Below are positions 1 to 8,264 of a stretch of DNA of 9,609 bases, one piece after another (position 1 is the first letter of the stretch; the number at the start of each line of letters is the position of its first letter). The position numbers and the translations under genes were made by a program. The notes below the pieces were generated by a model. The model was not told the origin of the DNA. It searched no databases and worked only from the letters and a program-made list of their open reading frames with translations. Source of the stretch: Gammaproteobacteria bacterium (GTDB lineage Bacteria > Pseudomonadota > Gammaproteobacteria > Steroidobacterales > GCA-2729495); contig JAKLLP010000016.1 of the NCBI GenBank assembly GCA_023150055.1, positions 5,227 to 14,835 on the forward strand, in the 5' to 3' direction.

Positions 1-337
1 CCCGCACGATCTTCGGCGCCTTGGCGAGCGCCATCGCATCGAGATTACCCTCGCCAGCACCGATGGAGACCTCGGCACGGCCGCCGGAGAGTTCGTTCAG
101 CGACAGCACGGCATTGGCGATCTTCAGCGGGTGCATCTCGAAGGGCGAGAGCGCGAGCGCACCCAACCGGATCTTCTTCGTCGCCAGCGCAACCGGCGTG
201 AGGCTGACGAACGCGTCCCAGTGAGCGAAGTAGTTCGACATCCACAGGCAGCGGATGCCGTAGCGCTCGGCCGCCTGTGCAAGCTCGAGGAGCTGCTGCG
301 GCGTCATGTCCGGTTCGAGAATGATGTCGATTTCCAC
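1..337 (-). CDS. Luciferase-like (LLM class) flavin/F420-dependent oxidoreductase, N-terminal part
   Basis: The gene runs off the left edge, so only the first 112 residues are visible. The reading frame is open throughout. The product resembles the bacterial-luciferase-like TIM-barrel family: a first strand (EIDIILEPDM), a helix with LAQAAERYGIRCLWMSNY (about 18-35), a second strand with KKIRLGALALSP (54-65), the HPLKIANAVLSLNELSGGR segment (69-87) and a following GAGEGN (93-98). The helix ending in LSGGR and the glycine-rich strand after it are typical of LLM enzymes that use FMNH2 or coenzyme F420. Which cofactor and substrate are used cannot be told from this fragment. The start is a GTG at 337, chosen because AGAGG lies 9 bases upstream. 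It follows the split-barrel flavoprotein gene by 50 bases on the same strand, so the two may be cotranscribed. The family call is firm; the substrate is unknown. Confidence 0.8.
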   Translation of the reverse strand, partial: MEIDIILEPDMTPQQLLELAQAAERYGIRCLWMSNYFAHWDAFVSLTPVALATKKIRLGALALSPFEMHPLKIANAVLSLNELSGGRAEVSIGAGEGNLDAMALAKAPKIVR

Positions 338-346
338 GTCGAAGAG

Positions 347-351
347 CCTCT
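347..351 (-). promoter_or_regulatory. Ribosome binding site of the luciferase-like gene
   Basis: AGAGG on the minus strand is 9 bases before a GTG codon. It supports GTG at 337 as the start, since no ATG occurs in that frame between the upstream gene and this point. Confidence 0.55.
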
Positions 352-387
352 GGTTCTGGTTTTGTCTGTTGGCCGTAGCGGCACCGA

Positions 388-909
388 CTATTTCTTCAGC
401 CGCTCCCAGCGCTGCTTGGCGTGGTAGCCCTGCTTCCACAGCCAGGTCTCGGTGTAGAGGATCTTCTCCGGCACGATACGACAGACCTGCCGCTCGAAGG
501 GCTTGCTCGTGTCCATGCCGAGGTCGCTCATCCATTCGTGCCAGCGGAACACCTTCATGCCGTGTTCCCAGCCGGGGGCGTGCGGCTCGATGATGCTCGC
601 CCGGCCGAAGATCTGCGCGCCGCGCGCGCTGTGCCAGCCGTGGTAGGCGCCGTGCACGGCGACGCTGACCCGCGGGTCGCGCTGCATGGCTTTCAGCTTC
701 GGTGTGCCGGGATCGGGCAGCATGTAGAGGTCGAGTCCATCGGCGTAATACTCGATGGGGCTCGCCATCGGCTGCCCACGGCCGTCGACGGTCGCCAGCA
801 CGCACATATTGGTCGAACCGAGCAGTTGTGCGATGCGGTCCTCGAGTTCGGCCCGCGGCAGGGGTCTTTCGGGCCAGGGTGGTTCCACCCACTTGTAGGC
901 GTAGCTCAC
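388..909 (-). CDS. Pyridoxamine 5'-phosphate oxidase-like FMN/F420-binding split-barrel protein
   Basis: The product is 173 residues. Residues about 20-107 resemble the PNPOx-like split-barrel fold: a helix (ELEDRIAQLLGS), strand NMCVLATVDGRGQPMASPIEY (34-54), strand LDLYMLPDPGTPKLKAM (59-75), then RDPRVSVAVHG (77-87) and GAQIFGRASII (97-107). This order of a 'cvLATvd..G.P..sPi.y' strand, a 'K...l..dPrVsv' helix-strand and a 'G.A.i' strand is characteristic of flavin reductases, F420-dependent reductases and related proteins. The C-terminal third is rich in Trp and basic residues (WHEWMSDLG, ETWLWKQGYHAKQRW). The frame extends upstream to an ATG at 1083, but that stretch overlaps the neighbouring gene and looks non-coding; GTG at 909, with AAGGAG 7 bases upstream, is the better start. 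True PdxH function is unlikely because the protein is short and divergent. The adjacent luciferase-like enzyme suggests a redox pair, which is inference. Confidence 0.78.
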   Translation of the reverse strand: MSYAYKWVEPPWPERPLPRAELEDRIAQLLGSTNMCVLATVDGRGQPMASPIEYYADGLDLYMLPDPGTPKLKAMQRDPRVSVAVHGAYHGWHSARGAQIFGRASIIEPHAPGWEHGMKVFRWHEWMSDLGMDTSKPFERQVCRIVPEKILYTETWLWKQGYHAKQRWERLKK

Positions 910-916
910 GGCGGTA

Positions 917-922
917 CTCCTT
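917..922 (-). promoter_or_regulatory. Strong ribosome binding site fixing the GTG start of the split-barrel gene
   Basis: AAGGAG on the minus strand, 7 bases before GTG at 909. It is the best Shine-Dalgarno match among the left-hand genes and decides against the ATG at 1083. The rest of the 80-base spacer (910-989) shows no convincing hairpin or promoter. Confidence 0.7.
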
Positions 923-989
923 GGATCCAGACCGCGCAGCTTAGTGGGTCGGCGCCGCGGGCGTCCATATGCGGATGGCCAGCCGCCGC

Positions 990-1310
990 TCAGTCCGGCG
1001 GCCTGAACGAAACGATCTTTCCCTGCCGCGGTGTCACGTCCTTCGGCTCGGCGGCCCGCAGGAAGCCCGGCGCGACATTCCATTGCCGGCCATCGCTGGT
1101 GACGACGGTCACGGTCTTCTTGTTGTACCGGGTCAGCGTGCCTGTGACCGTGGGCCGATCACCCGGATCGAAGGACACGCGCTGCCCGATGCTGAACTTC
1201 ATCATGGTGCAGTGCGCCCGCATCTGCGCCAGGAAGCGCAGCCGCTCGACCACCCGGCGATTGAGGTCGACGAGCTCCTCCTCGGTCAGCCCGTCGATGT
1301 CGATCTTCAT
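990..1310 (-). CDS. Conserved-looking hypothetical protein, helical N-terminus plus KOW/SH3-like beta domain
   Basis: This 106-residue protein has no function I can name. Residues 1-35 are predicted to be helical and charged (MKIDIDGLTEEELVDLNRRV continuing into VERLRFLAQMRAH). Residues about 40-86 read as a small beta barrel: IGQRVSFDPG, TVTGTLTRYNKKTVTVVTSD, GRQWNVAPGFLR. The pattern 'vG..V.F...g....G.l.r.nkktv.V....g..w.V.p..l' resembles the KOW/SH3-like folds found in small nucleic-acid-associated proteins, and I recall similar short proteins in other Gammaproteobacteria; both statements need a search. The ATG at 1310 has GGAGGG 4 bases upstream, and an upstream in-frame ATG at 1397 would overlap the higA-like gene by about 60 bases, so the shorter form is preferred. 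It lies 28 bases downstream of the higA-like gene on the same strand and may be cotranscribed. No signal peptide or membrane segment is seen. Confidence 0.72.
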   Translation of the reverse strand: MKIDIDGLTEEELVDLNRRVVERLRFLAQMRAHCTMMKFSIGQRVSFDPGDRPTVTGTLTRYNKKTVTVVTSDGRQWNVAPGFLRAAEPKDVTPRQGKIVSFRPPD

Positions 1311-1338
1311 TGCTCCCTCCAATGGCCGATCCGGGCGC

Positions 1339-1638
1339 CTACGGGACCGGGTGGCGCGGGATCCGTGCGAGCTTATCGGCCATGTCGCGCTCGGCATGCC
1401 AGAGATCGTGGCTCATCTGCATGCCCAGCCACAGCTGCGGACCGTTGCCGCAGTAACGCCCCAGACGTACCGCCATTTCCGGCGTCACCGGACGGCTGCC
1501 GCTCAGGATACCGTGGAGCAACTGCCGGCTGACGCCGGGTTCGCGCGCGGCCCGGGTCACGGAGATCCCAAGTGCCGGCAGGACGTCTTCTCGCAGCACT
1601 TCCCCGGGGTGAACGGGTGATCTGGTTCGTTTGTTCAT
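1339..1638 (-). CDS. HigA-family antitoxin-like XRE regulator, without a HigB partner
   Basis: This 99-residue protein matches HigA (VapI-type) antitoxins: the N-terminal SPVHPGEVLREDVLPALGIS (residues 7-26), a helix-turn-helix at about 27-62 (VTRAAREPGVSRQLLHGILS followed by VTPEMAVRLGRYCG), and the family signature PQLWLGMQMSHDLWHAE (67-83). HigA normally binds the operator of its own operon and neutralises the mRNA-cleaving toxin HigB, which is usually encoded just upstream. Here the upstream neighbour is glmS, whose stop is only 19 bases away, and the downstream gene is not RelE/HigB-like, so the toxin is absent. A proline at residue 34 (REPGVSRQ) replaces the leucine usual before GVSRQ in the helix-turn-helix. 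The ATG at 1638 is chosen because upstream residues in this frame lie within the end of glmS. The ribosome binding site is weak, suggesting coupling to glmS translation. It could be a solitary regulator or a decaying remnant. Confidence 0.85.
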   Translation of the reverse strand: MNKRTRSPVHPGEVLREDVLPALGISVTRAAREPGVSRQLLHGILSGSRPVTPEMAVRLGRYCGNGPQLWLGMQMSHDLWHAERDMADKLARIPRHPVP

Positions 1639-1657
1639 CAGGCCATTCTTTTCCCGG

Positions 1658-3490
1658 CTACTCCACCGTGACCGACTTGGCGAGATTGCGCGGCTGGTCG
1701 ACGTCGGTGCCGCGGATGATCGCGACATGGTAGGCGAGGAGCTGCAGGGGCACGGTGTAGACGGCCGGTGCCTGCAGGTAGGTCACGTGCTTCGGCATCC
1801 TGATCACGGTGACGCCCTCGCTCGACTCGAAGCCGGAGTCGGGATCAGCGAAGACGAAGAGCTCCCCGCCGCGGGCGCGCACTTCCATGAGGTTCGACTT
1901 GAGTTTCTCGAGCAGGTCGTTGTTCGGCGCGACGGTAATGACCGGCATGTCGGCGTCGACGAGGGCGAGCGGCCCGTGCTTGAGCTCGCCGGCCGGGTAG
2001 GCCTCGGCGTGGATGTAGGAGATTTCCTTGAGCTTGAGCGCGCCTTCCATGGCAATCGGGTGCAGGATGCCGCGGCCGAGGAAAAGCGCGTGGTGCTTGT
2101 CGGCGAAGCGCTCGGCGAGCTTTTGCATGTCCTCGTCGAGCACCAGTGTCTTCTCGATGAGCCCCGGAATCTCGATCAGCCGCGTAACGAGACCGCGCTC
2201 GCGCTCGGCATCGGCTCCGTGGTGCCTGGCGAGCGCGACCACCAGCATGGTGAGCGCAGCGATCTGGGTGGTGAACGCCTTGGTCGAAGCCACACCGATC
2301 TCCGGCCCCGCCCGCGTCAGCATGACGAGATCGGACTCGCGCACCAGTGAACTCTCGGGCACGTTGCAGATTGCAAGCGACGACAGAAAACCCTCCTGCT
2401 TGGCGAGCCTGAGCGCCGCGAGCGTGTCGGCGGTCTCGCCCGATTGCGAGATGCTCACGAACAAGGTGTTGGGCGTGACCACGGGGTTGCGGTAGCGGAA
2501 CTCGCTCGCGATCTCGACGTAGCAGGGAATGCGGCAGATCTGCTCGATGAGGTACCGCGCCACAGCGCCTGCGTGATAACTGGTTCCGCAGGCCACGATA
2601 TGCACCGCCCGGGTACGGCGGAAGACCTCCGTGGCATCCGGGCCGAAGGCGGCCTCGAGAAGCCGGCCGTTCGCGACCCGTTCCTCGAGGGTCTGTGCCA
2701 CGGCGCGCGGCTGCTCGTGGATCTCCTTCAACATGTAGTGCGGATACTGGCCCTTCTCGGCCGCATCGGCCGAAAGCTCGCTTTCCTTGACCGGGCGGGC
2801 AACTTTCCTGCCGTCGCGGTCCAGCACGTGGACGCCGCTGCGGGTGATCTCGGCAACATCGCCCTCCTCGAGAAATACGAACCGGCGCGTCACCGGCAGA
2901 AGAGCCGAAACGTCCGAGGCCACGAAGTTCTCGGCCACGCCTAGTCCCACCACGACCGGGCAGCCGCGGCGGGCGAGCACGATCACATCCGGATTCGCCT
3001 GGCTCATCACTGCCAGCGCGAAAGCGCCTTCGAGCTCGGCGACCGTGGCGCGCACCGCATCGAACAACCCGCGGTGGGTCTTCAGGTGATGATGGATGCG
3101 ATGGGCAATGCACTCGGTGTCGGTATCCGAGCTGAAGACATAGCCGAGCTGCTCGAGCTCACTGCGCAGCCGCTCGTGGTTCTCGATGATGCCGTTGTGC
3201 ACGAGCGCAAGCCCGTCGCGGGAGATGTGCGGATGGGCATTCTTTTCCGCCGGCGCCCCGTGGGTAGCCCAGCGTGTGTGGGCGATACCGACCGAAGCCT
3301 CGAATGGGTCGGCATCTATGGCGGCCTGCAGCTCGGCCACCTTGCCGAGGCGGCGCTGCCGGCGCATGGCTCCATTCCAGAGGACGGCAAGTCCCGCCGA
3401 GTCGTACCCCCGATACTCGAGACGGCGCAAACCCTCCATGAGGATCGGCACCACGTTGCGTTCAGAGACCGCTCCGACGATTCCGCACAT
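1658..3490 (-). CDS. glmS: Glutamine--fructose-6-phosphate aminotransferase (isomerizing)
   Basis: GlmS makes glucosamine-6-phosphate from fructose-6-phosphate and glutamine, the committed step towards UDP-GlcNAc, in the cytoplasm. The product is 610 residues, against 609 in E. coli. The start at 3490 places the catalytic cysteine second (MCGIVGA), to be exposed by Met removal; an in-frame ATG 13 codons upstream would bury it. The glutaminase domain shows [12 protein letters not shown], the substrate-binding HTRWATHG and the oxyanion-hole region HNGIIENH. Two SIS domains follow, with ACGTSYHAG and [11 protein letters not shown] in the first and [19 protein letters not shown] in the second. 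The C-terminus ends [13 protein letters not shown], as expected for a complete enzyme. It follows glmU by 107 bases. No glmS ribozyme can be expected here, since that element belongs mainly to Firmicutes. No clear Shine-Dalgarno precedes the start. Confidence 0.97.
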   Translation of the reverse strand: MCGIVGAVSERNVVPILMEGLRRLEYRGYDSAGLAVLWNGAMRRQRRLGKVAELQAAIDADPFEASVGIAHTRWATHGAPAEKNAHPHISRDGLALVHNGIIENHERLRSELEQLGYVFSSDTDTECIAHRIHHHLKTHRGLFDAVRATVAELEGAFALAVMSQANPDVIVLARRGCPVVVGLGVAENFVASDVSALLPVTRRFVFLEEGDVAEITRSGVHVLDRDGRKVARPVKESELSADAAEKGQYPHYMLKEIHEQPRAVAQTLEERVANGRLLEAAFGPDATEVFRRTRAVHIVACGTSYHAGAVARYLIEQICRIPCYVEIASEFRYRNPVVTPNTLFVSISQSGETADTLAALRLAKQEGFLSSLAICNVPESSLVRESDLVMLTRAGPEIGVASTKAFTTQIAALTMLVVALARHHGADAERERGLVTRLIEIPGLIEKTLVLDEDMQKLAERFADKHHALFLGRGILHPIAMEGALKLKEISYIHAEAYPAGELKHGPLALVDADMPVITVAPNNDLLEKLKSNLMEVRARGGELFVFADPDSGFESSEGVTVIRMPKHVTYLQAPAVYTVPLQLLAYHVAIIRGTDVDQPRNLAKSVTVE

Positions 3491-3515
3491 GCTGGACTGG
3501 TCCGCTCCGGCCGCT

Positions 3516-3530
3516 ATTGCCAGCGGCAAT
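3516..3530 (-). promoter_or_regulatory. 15-base perfect palindrome upstream of glmS, possible operator
   Basis: ATTGCC and GGCAAT flank a 3-base centre, 25 bases before the glmS start codon, in a spacer that is AT-richer than its surroundings. It could be a regulator half-site pair or a small 5'-UTR hairpin. The regulator is unknown; E. coli glmUS is controlled by NagC, but I do not see a convincing NagC consensus here. Confidence 0.35.
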
Positions 3531-3546
3531 TATCGGTAATTATCGG
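3528..3546 (-). repeat. Tandem 9-base direct repeat with overlapping -10-like hexamers upstream of glmS
   Basis: On the plus strand AATTATCGG occurs at 3528-3536 and again at 3538-3546, a 10-base period that puts both copies on the same DNA face. On the coding strand each contains GATAAT, a one-mismatch -10 hexamer, at 3539-3544 and 3529-3534. No good -35 hexamer lies 16-18 bases upstream of either, so promoter activity is weakly supported. The remainder of the 107-base glmU-glmS spacer has no stem followed by a U tract, so I see no terminator. Confidence 0.35.
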
Positions 3547-3597
3547 CATTCACGCTTAAACCCGCCTGAAGCGCCGTCTCAAAATCGCCGCACCGGA

Positions 3598-4956
3598 CTA
3601 CTTCTTCACCGGCCGCTTCCAGCCGTGGCGAGTCACCTGCTTGCGCTCACTGATGGTCAGTTCCCCGGGCGGGGCATTGCGGGTAATGGTGGCGCCGGCG
3701 CCTATGGTCGCGCCGCGGCCGATGGTGACCGGCGCGACGAGCTGCACATCCGAGCCGATGTGCACGTCGTCCTCGATGATCGTCCGATGCTTGTTGGCGC
3801 CGTCGTAGTTGCAGGTTATCGTGCCGGCGCCGACGTTGACGTGCTTGCCTATCGTGGCGTCGCCGATATAGGTGAGGTGATTCACCTTGCTGTGCCGGTC
3901 TATGCTGCTCTTCTTGACCTCGACGAAATTGCCGAGCTTGACGTCCGTCGCGAGTTCCACGCCGGGGCGCATGCGCGCGTAGGGGCCGATCTCGCATCCT
4001 TCGCCTATCTCGCCGGCCTCGATCACGCAATGCGTATGCACGATGGTGCCGCTGCCTATACGCGCGTTGCGGATGCGTGAGAAGGACTCGATCAGCACGT
4101 TGTCGCCCAGTCTGACCTCACCTTCGAACAGCACGTCCGGGTAAATGACGACGTCGCGGCCACAAATCAACGTGCCGTGCACGTCGATGCGCTCGGGATC
4201 GACGAGGGTCACGCCCGCCGCCATGAGTCCGGCCGTCACCCGGCGGCGCAGCACCCGCCCCGCCTCGGCCAGCTGCGCCTTGTCGTTGATGCCGAGCACC
4301 TCGTCGGCGGCAGCTTTCACGCCGGCTACCGCCATGCCGTCGCGAACGGCCATGGCGATGACATCCGTCAGGTAGTACTCGCGCTGGGCGTTGTTCGACC
4401 TCAGACGCGCGATCATTTTCGCGAGCTGGCCGGCGGGACAGGCCAGCAACCCCGTGTTGATCTCGCGGATCGCGCGCTGCTCGCGTGTGGCATCGCGATC
4501 CTCGACGATCGCCGTGATGGCGCCGCGGCCTGTGCGCAGGATGCGCCCATAACCCGCCGGATCGTCGAGCTCGGCGGTCAGCACGGCAAGCCTGCCGCGT
4601 CTTGCCTGCGCCACGAGCCTGCGCAGCGTGGCTGCCTGCACCAACGGCACATCGCCGTAGAGCACGAGGGCGACGTCGCCGGCCTTGACCCCAGCCAGCG
4701 CGAGCTTCACGGCGTGGCCGGTGCCGCGTTGCTCTGCCTGGTGCACCCAGCGCACCGGGACGTTCGCGAAGGCCTCCATGACCCGATCGCCGCCGTGCCC
4801 GTACACCACGCGCACCTCGCGGGGCGCGAGCCTGGCGGCGGTGTCGAGGACGTGGCCCAGCAGGGGCCGGCCGGCCAGCGGGTGCAGGACCTTCGGCAGC
4901 GCCGAGCGCATGCGCTTGCCCTGGCCGGCGGCGAGAACGAGGACGGTGGTCGACAT
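3598..4956 (-). CDS. glmU: Bifunctional N-acetylglucosamine-1-phosphate uridyltransferase / glucosamine-1-phosphate acetyltransferase
   Basis: GlmU carries out the last two steps of UDP-GlcNAc synthesis: acetyl-CoA-dependent acetylation of GlcN-1-P and UTP-dependent uridylylation. The product is 452 residues (E. coli 456). The N-terminal pyrophosphorylase domain has the nucleotide-binding LAAGQGKRM (8-16) with PKVLHPLAG after it, QRGTGHA (76-82), YGDVPL (100-105) and INTGLL. The C-terminal left-handed beta-helix domain shows hexapeptide repeats, RMRPG, NFVEVKKSSI, NHLTYIGDATIG and NVGAGTITCNYDG, which form the acetyltransferase site. The end, GWKRPVKK, matches the family. It lies downstream of atpC and a small lipoprotein gene and upstream of glmS, so UDP-GlcNAc synthesis is grouped with ATP synthase as in E. 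coli. There is no recognisable Shine-Dalgarno, and a TATAAT lies 8 bases before the ATG. Confidence 0.97.
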   Translation of the reverse strand: MSTTVLVLAAGQGKRMRSALPKVLHPLAGRPLLGHVLDTAARLAPREVRVVYGHGGDRVMEAFANVPVRWVHQAEQRGTGHAVKLALAGVKAGDVALVLYGDVPLVQAATLRRLVAQARRGRLAVLTAELDDPAGYGRILRTGRGAITAIVEDRDATREQRAIREINTGLLACPAGQLAKMIARLRSNNAQREYYLTDVIAMAVRDGMAVAGVKAAADEVLGINDKAQLAEAGRVLRRRVTAGLMAAGVTLVDPERIDVHGTLICGRDVVIYPDVLFEGEVRLGDNVLIESFSRIRNARIGSGTIVHTHCVIEAGEIGEGCEIGPYARMRPGVELATDVKLGNFVEVKKSSIDRHSKVNHLTYIGDATIGKHVNVGAGTITCNYDGANKHRTIIEDDVHIGSDVQLVAPVTIGRGATIGAGATITRNAPPGELTISERKQVTRHGWKRPVKK

Positions 4957-4964
4957 GGGCTGGA

Positions 4965-4970
4965 ATTATA
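4965..4970 (-). promoter_or_regulatory. Perfect TATAAT (-10-like) just upstream of glmU
   Basis: TATAAT on the coding strand ends 8 bases before the glmU ATG. If used, transcription would begin at or within a few bases of the start codon and give a nearly leaderless mRNA, which would fit the lack of a Shine-Dalgarno. The hexamer 17 bases upstream (GGAACC) is a poor -35 and falls in the hairpin arm, so the call stays tentative. Confidence 0.35.
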
Positions 4971-4981
4971 GGGGCGAAACC

Positions 4982-5011
4982 GGGGACGGTTCCCACAAGG
5001 GAACCGTCCCC
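4982..5011. repeat. Perfect hairpin repeat, copy 1 (13-base arms), between the lipoprotein gene and glmU
   Basis: GGGGACGGTTCCC at 4982-4994 and its exact complement at 4999-5011 enclose a 4-base loop. The same arms occur at 7267-7297. On the coding strand no U tract follows, so it is not a canonical intrinsic terminator although it sits 12 bases after the lipoprotein stop. The sequence resembles REP-type palindromes that recur in gammaproteobacterial spacers and are often associated with RAYT/Y1-family transposases; no such transposase is in the window. Confidence 0.85.
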
Positions 5012-5023
5012 CATGGATGATCG

Positions 5024-5251
5024 CTAGCGCCCGGCTGAATCGACGGCCTCGTCGATCTGCCGCTTCTGTTCCTCCTGGAGGGCCTCGACGGCGCGCGCCT
5101 TGTCGAGGGTGGACGTGTCGAGAAACACCGAATCCTCCGCGGCGCCTTCACGGCGCTCGGCGGTATCGGCATCCGGGTCTGGCGGGGTGCGGCCGCAGGC
5201 GCCAAGCGTCAGCGCCAGGCTGGCGACTGCCGGAATCAACAGCTTGCGCAT
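5024..5251 (-). CDS. Small predicted lipoprotein, function unknown
   Basis: The product is 75 residues. Residues 1-18 form a lipoprotein signal: basic MRK, a hydrophobic stretch (LLIPAVASLALTL), and a lipobox LGAC with the modified cysteine at 19. The mature part is about 57 residues, Pro- and Asp-rich first (RTPPDPDADTAE), then acidic and probably helical, with KARAVEALQEEQKRQIDEAV possibly a short coiled coil. There is no transmembrane segment after the signal. It would be anchored to the inner face of the outer membrane or the outer face of the inner membrane; the residue after Cys is Gly, not Asp, so it lacks the classical inner-membrane retention signal. The ATG at 5251 is preferred over upstream codons because it starts the signal peptide directly and AGGTG lies 5 bases before it. 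It lies 71 bases after atpC and 67 bases before glmU. I do not recognise the family. Confidence 0.72.
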   Translation of the reverse strand: MRKLLIPAVASLALTLGACGRTPPDPDADTAERREGAAEDSVFLDTSTLDKARAVEALQEEQKRQIDEAVDSAGR

Positions 5252-5322
5252 CGTCACACCTGTCGCGGGTCCAGACCGATGCCTGGCGACGGCACCGTCC
5301 GCCGGGCTCTGGCAGCGCACGA

Positions 5323-5748
5323 TCAGAGCTGCTTGCGCTTGCCCTTGAGCTTCTGGGCTGCCCGGTAACGGGCGGCTGCTTCCACGAGCTGCAACTGCGC
5401 ATGCTCGAGGTCTTCCCTGCCGGTGGCGCCCTTGAGCGCTTCCTCGGCCTTGCGCCTGGCCTCCTCGGCGGCCGTCTCGTCGAGATCGCCCTCGCGCAGG
5501 GCGGTGTCGGCGAGGATCGTCACCTGCGAGGGCTGCACCTCGAGGAGGCCGCCGGTCACGTACAGAAACACCTCGTCCTTGCCGTCCGCCTGGATGCGCA
5601 CCTCGCCGGGGCGCAACGCCGTCAGCATCGGAGCATGCCGGGGCGCTATACCGAGGTCGCCCATCTTGCCCGGGCAGATCACCAGGTTGGCATCGCCGGA
5701 AAAGATGTGCCCTTCTACGCTGACGATTTCGACGTGGATTGTTGCCAT
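5323..5748 (-). CDS. atpC: F1F0 ATP synthase epsilon subunit
   Basis: Epsilon is part of the central stalk of F1 and can inhibit ATP hydrolysis through its C-terminal helices. The product is 141 residues, near the 139 of E. coli. The N-terminal beta-sandwich shows VEIVSVEGHIFSGDA, GDLGIAPRHAPMLTALRPGEV (family signature around residues 30-50), and the strand VTGGLLEVQPSQVTILAD. The C-terminal helical hairpin follows (ETAAEEARRKAEEALKG, then LQLVEAAARYRAAQKLKGK). The start at 5748 is chosen because MATIHVEIVS begins the first strand and GGAAG is suitably placed upstream; the ATG nine codons earlier adds residues not seen in the family. It follows atpD by 120 bases, much more than in E. coli, with REP-like repeats between. 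Confidence 0.96.
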   Translation of the reverse strand: MATIHVEIVSVEGHIFSGDANLVICPGKMGDLGIAPRHAPMLTALRPGEVRIQADGKDEVFLYVTGGLLEVQPSQVTILADTALREGDLDETAAEEARRKAEEALKGATGREDLEHAQLQLVEAAARYRAAQKLKGKRKQL

Positions 5749-5774
5749 GAGTCTTCCGGTCTTGTCGGCCTGCA

Positions 5775-5794
5775 TTCGCCGCTGAAGTCGCTCT
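5775..5794 (-). repeat. REP-like motif in the atpD-atpC spacer
   Basis: On the coding strand this reads AGAGCGACTTCAGCGGCGAA, close to the 'GGAGCGRCTTCAGYCGCGA' type of repetitive extragenic palindrome seen in Pseudomonas and relatives (from memory). The 10-base core GAGCGACTTC recurs in the atpA-atpG spacer at 8213-8222. Confidence 0.5.
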
Positions 5795-5808
5795 TTAACC
5801 TTCCGGGA

Positions 5809-5851
5809 GGGGCCATAGTCCCCGAAGGGGGACAGGTTCTAGCGTGGCCCC
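5809..5851. repeat. Two-tier GC-rich stem-loop in the atpD-atpC spacer
   Basis: An outer stem of GGGGCCA (5809-5815) with TGGCCCC (5845-5851) encloses an inner hairpin of GTCCCC (5818-5823), tetraloop GAAG and GGGGAC (5828-5833). All pairs are perfect within the two stems, with an 11-base unpaired segment on one side. The sequence GGGGACAGGTTCT next to the inner stem resembles the GGGGACGGTTCCC arm of the two perfect hairpins elsewhere, so it may be a diverged relative. No U tract follows on the coding strand. Confidence 0.7.
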
Positions 5852-5868
5852 CGCGGCAGGAACCGCTC

Positions 5869-5871
<3 letters not shown>
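5852..5871 (-). repeat. REP-like motif that contains the atpD stop codon
   Basis: On the coding strand this is TAGGAGCGGTTCCTGCCGCG, very like the 'TAGGAGCGGCTTCAGCCGCG' REP consensus I recall from Pseudomonas and Xanthomonadales. The first three bases are the TAG that ends atpD. GCGG and CCGC can pair around a 6-base loop. Confidence 0.55.
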
Positions 5872-8162
<2,291 letters not shown>

Positions 8163-8186
8163 CGATTGCTCCGTAGCCGCCTCACC

Positions 8187-8205
8187 GGCCGCCGTTGTAG
8201 CGGCC
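8187..8205. repeat. Short inverted repeat in the atpA-atpG spacer
   Basis: GGCCGC at 8187-8192 pairs with GCGGCC at 8200-8205 around a 7-base loop, about 25 bases before the atpG start. It abuts a run of nine C at 8204-8212. Confidence 0.55.
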
Positions 8206-8212
8206 CCCCCCC

Positions 8213-8223
8213 GAAGTCGCTCC
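8213..8223 (-). repeat. REP-like half motif in the atpA-atpG spacer
   Basis: On the coding strand this reads GGAGCGACTTC, sharing 10 bases (GAGCGACTTC) with the REP-like motif at 5784-5793, in the same orientation. The expected second half is replaced by a G/C run, so it may be a degenerate copy. Confidence 0.4.
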
Positions 8224-8238
8224 CCCGATACTCGCTTT

Positions 8239-8264
8239 GCCCGGGGGGTGCCGCCTCCGGGCGG
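8239..8264. repeat. GC-rich inverted repeats downstream of atpA
   Basis: CCGCC (8251-8255) and GGCGG (8260-8264) form a 5-base stem with a 4-base loop; alternatively GCCCGG (8239-8244) pairs with CCGGGC (8257-8262). The structure lies 24 bases after the atpA stop and has no U tract on the coding strand, so it is more likely a processing or stability element than a terminator. Confidence 0.5.

Noticed and set aside
910..1083. N-terminal extension of the split-barrel protein to an ATG at 1083
   Set aside because: It would overlap the end of the hypothetical gene and adds non-homologous Arg/Gly-rich sequence; GTG at 909 has a strong ribosome binding site.
1639..1657. A hidden HigB toxin gene upstream of the HigA-like gene
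   Set aside because: Only 19 bases separate the glmS stop from the HigA-like start, and no HigB-like protein is seen in the neighbouring frames.
1845..3113. A 422-codon minus-strand frame within glmS
   Set aside because: It is the +1/+2 frame of glmS, rich in Arg, Gly and Ala, while the GlmS frame shows every expected motif.
3491..3529. GlmS start 13 codons upstream
   Set aside because: It would place residues before the catalytic Cys, which must become N-terminal after removal of the initiator Met.
3491..3597. glmS ribozyme
   Set aside because: The spacer is only 107 bases, too short for the roughly 150-200 base ribozyme, and the element is characteristic of Firmicutes.
4982..5011. Intrinsic terminator between the lipoprotein gene and glmU
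   Set aside because: The stem is strong but no U tract follows in the direction of transcription, and the same element lies inside the atp operon, where termination would be harmful. It is annotated as a repeat.
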